Below are positions 6,021-8,294 of a stretch of 8,294 bases of DNA, one piece after another (positions within the stretch are counted from its first letter, which is position 1; every line of letters starts with the position of its first letter). The DNA is taken from assembly GCA_040255575.1 (NCBI GenBank), contig JBDZVF010000285.1, forward strand, positions 1 through 8,294, read 5' to 3'. Source of the DNA: JADGHX01 sp040255575. GTDB lineage: Bacteria > Pseudomonadota > Gammaproteobacteria > Steroidobacterales > Steroidobacteraceae. The notes under the pieces are model-generated. The model did no database searches, was not told where the DNA came from, and worked only from the letters and a program-made list of their open reading frames with translations. Both the position numbers and the translations under genes were made by a program.

Positions 6021-6315
6021 GAGGGTAAGGCTTGTGCCCTCGGCGATCGCTGCATTGAAAGTGATTCCGTCTGCGCGGTTGAGGATGTCGATGCGCCTGG
6101 GTGGTAGCCCAACCTGGAGGACACCGTCGTAGGCAGCGAAGTCCGCCGGCTGCACCTCAAATGCAGAAAGAGGAGCCCCGAACGCGGCGAGCGCCCGGTA
6201 CACGCGCGCAGCATTGTCAGCGTCGGCCCCGATCACACGTCGAGATCTTTGTGGCGCGCGGGTGCCCATGAAAGGCAACGGCATGCCCGCCGAGCACGAC
6301 GAACGCGGCTCCGGC
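6021..6315 (-). pseudogene. Remnant of a nucleotidyltransferase-like (DUF6036/AbiEii-type) gene
   Basis: Read on the minus strand, 6315-6250 encodes AFVVLGGHAVAFHG followed by HPRATK. This is the family signature in which GGxA(V) and, later, KDLD mark the nucleotide- and metal-binding end of a minimal nucleotidyltransferase fold. The next four residues, DLDV, are in a second frame. The rest is in a third: VIGADADNAARVYRALAAFG, then a QVGLPPRRIDIL segment (where RIDIL is characteristic) and GITFNAA, ending around EGTSLTLG. Two single-base deletions within about 12 bp near 6240-6252 explain both frame changes. The C-terminal KR-rich end of the family is absent, as is a start codon. Relatives are often toxin-antitoxin or defence-associated, but this copy cannot make an intact protein as written. 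Confidence 0.65.
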
Positions 6316-6320
6316 GTCGC

Positions 6321-6596
6321 TTCGCCCTGATCTTCATCGCGGGGAACTCTATCTGGCACCTTCTCGATATCGACTCCTTCGATGCCTGCATGTCGTGCGT
6401 GCGCCGGCATCTCGCCGAGGGTGGCCGCTTCATAGTCGATGTCTTCGTGCCAAACCTGCGCCGCTTGCTGGTGGACCCGGAAATCCGTGAGCCGATGTCG
6501 GAGTACGACGATCCAAACGGCGCCGGCCGCATAGTCGTGACGCACACATCTCGTTACGATGCGATTACTCAGATCAACTCCGCAACGACGTATCTA
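6321..6596 (+). pseudogene. Internal fragment of a class I SAM-dependent methyltransferase
   Basis: The frame encodes RFALIFIAGNSIWHLLD, then SFDACMSCVRRHLAEGGRF and IVDVFVPN, followed by RIVVTHTSRYDAITQIN and SATTYLR. This matches the middle of small class I methyltransferases: the motif II to III strand (FALIFI.GNS), the helix ending in LAEGGRF (motif III region) and the IVDVF strand. The N-terminal glycine-rich SAM-binding motif I (LDLGCGTG type) is missing, because sequence left of 6315 belongs to the opposing nucleotidyltransferase remnant. After about 6596 the frame becomes Arg/Ser-rich and loses resemblance, so the C-terminal strands are missing too. No start or ribosome-binding site is present. 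It is therefore a non-functional fragment; the substrate is unknown. Confidence 0.65.
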
Positions 6597-6903
6597 CGTC
6601 CTCGAAGCCGTTTGACGAGCCGGCGCGGAGCGCCCGCGTCAGGCGTTACGCGAACTGCGGTGTGCCACCTTCAGCCCGGCGCAATTGACTAGCTCGCACT
6701 TCGCGTGAGGCCAGACACGTCGCGACTGCCTCATGAACAAGGCGAATCCCCTCATCGTTGCGCTCGCCAGCGTCCGAAGCCCCACGAATGTTGATGCGCC
6801 TCACACTCCCATCTTGTTCGTCCCAACATACAGGCCGCAGATCACATAACCGAATGTGGCATAGGGAACACACTACGCGGATGCGGCGTAGAAGCTGATT
6901 ACC
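6597..6903. other. Gene-poor stretch with one protein-like minus-strand frame
   Basis: Nothing firmly identifiable. On the minus strand, 6804 (GTG) to 6646 (TAA) encodes 52 residues that look protein-like (VRRINIRGASDAGERNDEGI, then RLVHEAVATCLASREVRASQ). The frame extends upstream into sequence antisense to the lipoprotein gene. It has no clear ribosome-binding site or family match and may be another gene tail left in this decayed region. The promoter of the lipoprotein gene should lie between about 6800 and 6900, but I cannot pick a convincing -35/-10 pair. Confidence 0.3.
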
Positions 6904-6907
6904 GGAG
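6904..6907 (+). promoter_or_regulatory. Shine-Dalgarno deciding the lipoprotein start
   Basis: GGAG directly abuts the ATG at 6908 but stands 6 nt before the in-frame ATG at 6914, so the latter is the usable start. This gives a signal peptide beginning MRGVQAIL. Confidence 0.65.
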
Positions 6908-6913
6908 ATGAGG

Positions 6914-8294
6914 ATGCGGGGAGTACAGGCAATACTGATAAGTGTCGCGGCAGTCATTATCAGTGGCTGCAGCCAACACGACAGCGCCGCCGCGCCGCGC
7001 GAAATGGACTCTATTGCAGGCACCATCGCCGGACTGAGCGCCTCGGGTCTGGTGCTCCAGAACAATGGCGGCGACAACCTGTCGGTGGCGACCGGCGCGT
7101 CGTCCTTTCAGTTCGCCACCGGCATAGCCAGCGGTGCTTCCTACAATGTAACGGTGCTGCAGCAGCCCGAAGGGCTGACCTGCACCGTCAGTCGCGGTTC
7201 CGGGCTGAACGTCCAGGCCAACGTAACGAATATCGCTGTCGCCTGCAGCGCGACCACATACGTCATCGGCGGAACGATCACCGGCCTGACCACTGACGGC
7301 CTGGTGCTCCAGAACAATGACGGCGACAACCTGTCGGTGGCGACTGGAGCGCCGTCCTTTCAGTTCGCAACCGGCATAGCCAATGGTGCTTCCTACAATG
7401 CAACGGTGCTGCAGCAGCCCGAAGGGCTGACGTGCACCATTAATCGCGGTTCTGGGGCAAACGTCGAGGCCAACGTAACGAATATCGCTGTCGCCTGCAG
7501 CGCGACCACCTACGTCATCGGCGGTACGATCACTGGCCTGACCGCCGACAGCTTGGTGCTACAAAACAATGGCGGGAGCGACCTGACAGTCGCAGCCAAT
7601 GAGACGAGCTTTGAGTTCTCCACGCCAGTTGCCCGTGGCGGGAGCTACCTTGTCACTGCGCTTGCCCAGCCTGTGGGCCTGACGTGCACGGTAAGCAATG
7701 GAGTCGGCAGCAATGTCCTGTCAGATGTCCACAGCATTCAAGTGACCTGCGCTCCCAGTACCGTCACGATTAGCGGAACGATTACGGGCCTGGCTGGGTC
7801 GGGGCTGACGCTGCGGAACAACGGCGGCGACGATTTGACCGCCGCCGCTAATGCCTCCACGTTCACTTTTCCGACGCCCCTCGCTTACAACAGTGGGTAC
7901 GCCGTAACCATAGAGACGCAGCCCGCCGGGCAGACTTGCTCGATCGGCAACGCCTCGGGTACTGCGATCACCAACGTCTCGGATGTAGCGGTAAGCTGCA
8001 CCGCCATACCAACGTACACGGTTACGCCGACCGGTGGCGCACACGGCTCGATCTCGCCGAGCACGAATCAGGTTGTCAACCAGGGGGCCACGTTAGGCTT
8101 CGTCGCCACTCCTGACGCGGGTTACGCCGTGGACCGCTGGCAGCTCGACGGATTCACCGTGCAGATTGGCGGCGGCGTTTTCCAGCTGACGAACATCTCG
8201 AGCAATCACGCCGTACATGTCACATTCGGTCAAGCCACATTGACAGCAAGCGTGAGCAAGCTGGCATTGTCCGTCGTCGGCTTGACGACGCCAT
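6914..8294 (+). CDS. Repeat-containing surface lipoprotein, N-terminal part (3' end outside window)
   Basis: The frame is open from the ATG at 6914 to the window edge (460 codons) with no stop. Residues 1-18 form a lipoprotein signal peptide: MRGVQ, a hydrophobic core (AILISVAAVII) and the lipobox ISGC with Cys19. Ser at +2 favours the outer membrane by the E. coli sorting rule. After a short Ala/Pro linker come four repeats of 82-84 residues (from residue 34). Each has the pattern GTI.GL...L.L.NN.G..L, SF.F.T, Y.VT...QP.G.TC and V..C, which suggests beta-sandwich modules. A domain resembling the divergent InlB B-repeat (about 8015-8230: YTVTPTGGAHGSISPS, GYAVDRWQLDG, HAVHVTF) follows. A new stretch (LTASVSKLALSVVG) begins at the edge, of a type that often precedes further surface domains. 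The role is probably at the cell surface; the deciding C-terminal domain is not visible. Confidence 0.9.
   Translation, partial: MRGVQAILISVAAVIISGCSQHDSAAAPREMDSIAGTIAGLSASGLVLQNNGGDNLSVATGASSFQFATGIASGASYNVTVLQQPEGLTCTVSRGSGLNVQANVTNIAVACSATTYVIGGTITGLTTDGLVLQNNDGDNLSVATGAPSFQFATGIANGASYNATVLQQPEGLTCTINRGSGANVEANVTNIAVACSATTYVIGGTITGLTADSLVLQNNGGSDLTVAANETSFEFSTPVARGGSYLVTALAQPVGLTCTVSNGVGSNVLSDVHSIQVTCAPSTVTISGTITGLAGSGLTLRNNGGDDLTAAANASTFTFPTPLAYNSGYAVTIETQPAGQTCSIGNASGTAITNVSDVAVSCTAIPTYTVTPTGGAHGSISPSTNQVVNQGATLGFVATPDAGYAVDRWQLDGFTVQIGGGVFQLTNISSNHAVHVTFGQATLTASVSKLALSVVGLTTP
7013..8014 (+). repeat. Four tandem 82-84-codon repeats inside the lipoprotein gene
   Basis: Units begin at 7013, 7265, 7517 and 7769; the first three are exactly 252 bp. 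Units 1 and 2 agree at 71 of 84 residues by my alignment, with long identical DNA runs, while units 3 and 4 are more diverged. Every unit keeps two Cys, at unit positions 57 and 78 (77 in unit 4). Because each unit is a whole number of codons, gain or loss of a unit would keep the frame. Short-read assembly could miscount units 1-2. Confidence 0.92.

Noticed and set aside
6908..6910. ATG at 6908 as start of the lipoprotein
   Set aside because: The Shine-Dalgarno GGAG touches this codon directly, leaving no spacing; the ATG at 6914 has 6 nt.
7013..8014. Repeats as a CRISPR or non-coding satellite
   Set aside because: Unit length is 252 bp, the reading frame is open through all units, and differences fall in a protein-coding pattern.

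Overview
The window is GC-rich with strong G/C third-codon bias in its solid genes. Together with the EAL-HDOD regulator, the long reading frames and the outer-membrane-type lipoprotein, this suggests a high-GC proteobacterium. A gamma- or betaproteobacterium is my guess from general resemblance; nothing here fixes the genus. No rRNA, tRNA, CRISPR array, transposase or integrase is visible.

Left part (1-2384, + strand): a three-gene run. It holds the C-terminal part of a CHAT-domain (caspase HetF associated with TPRs) protease-fold protein that begins before the window, an unrecognised 182-residue protein, and a compact caspase-like (peptidase C14 superfamily) protein. CHAT and C14 proteins share the clan CD fold and a His/Cys dyad, and both dyads are present. 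Tight spacing (15 bp, then a probable 17-bp overlap) suggests co-expression. This two-protease module with an unknown middle gene is the best candidate for an undescribed system here.

Middle part (2377-4210, - strand): a YuxH-type EAL-HDOD signalling protein, converging on the caspase-like gene with an 8-bp tail overlap, then a conserved-looking 127-residue protein of unknown function. The EAL-HDOD leader holds a hairpin covering its Shine-Dalgarno and a second 9-bp inverted repeat. The 127-residue gene's start overlaps, as ATGA, the stop of a headless minus-strand reading frame.

Right-middle part (about 4210-6907): a decayed, gene-poor accessory stretch. It has a broken small plus-strand reading frame, an AAC(6')-like GNAT acetyltransferase that loses its family sequence two-thirds of the way along, one intact-looking 164-residue gene of unknown function (5403-5897), and remnants of a nucleotidyltransferase-like gene (-) and a SAM methyltransferase (+) that meet head to head near 6315-6325.

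Right end (6914 to the edge, + strand): the start of a large secreted lipoprotein with a clear lipobox, four 82-84-residue repeats each carrying a Cys pair, then an InlB-type B-repeat-like domain. Its frame stays open to the window edge. Repeats 1 and 2 are nearly the same, indicating recent duplication.
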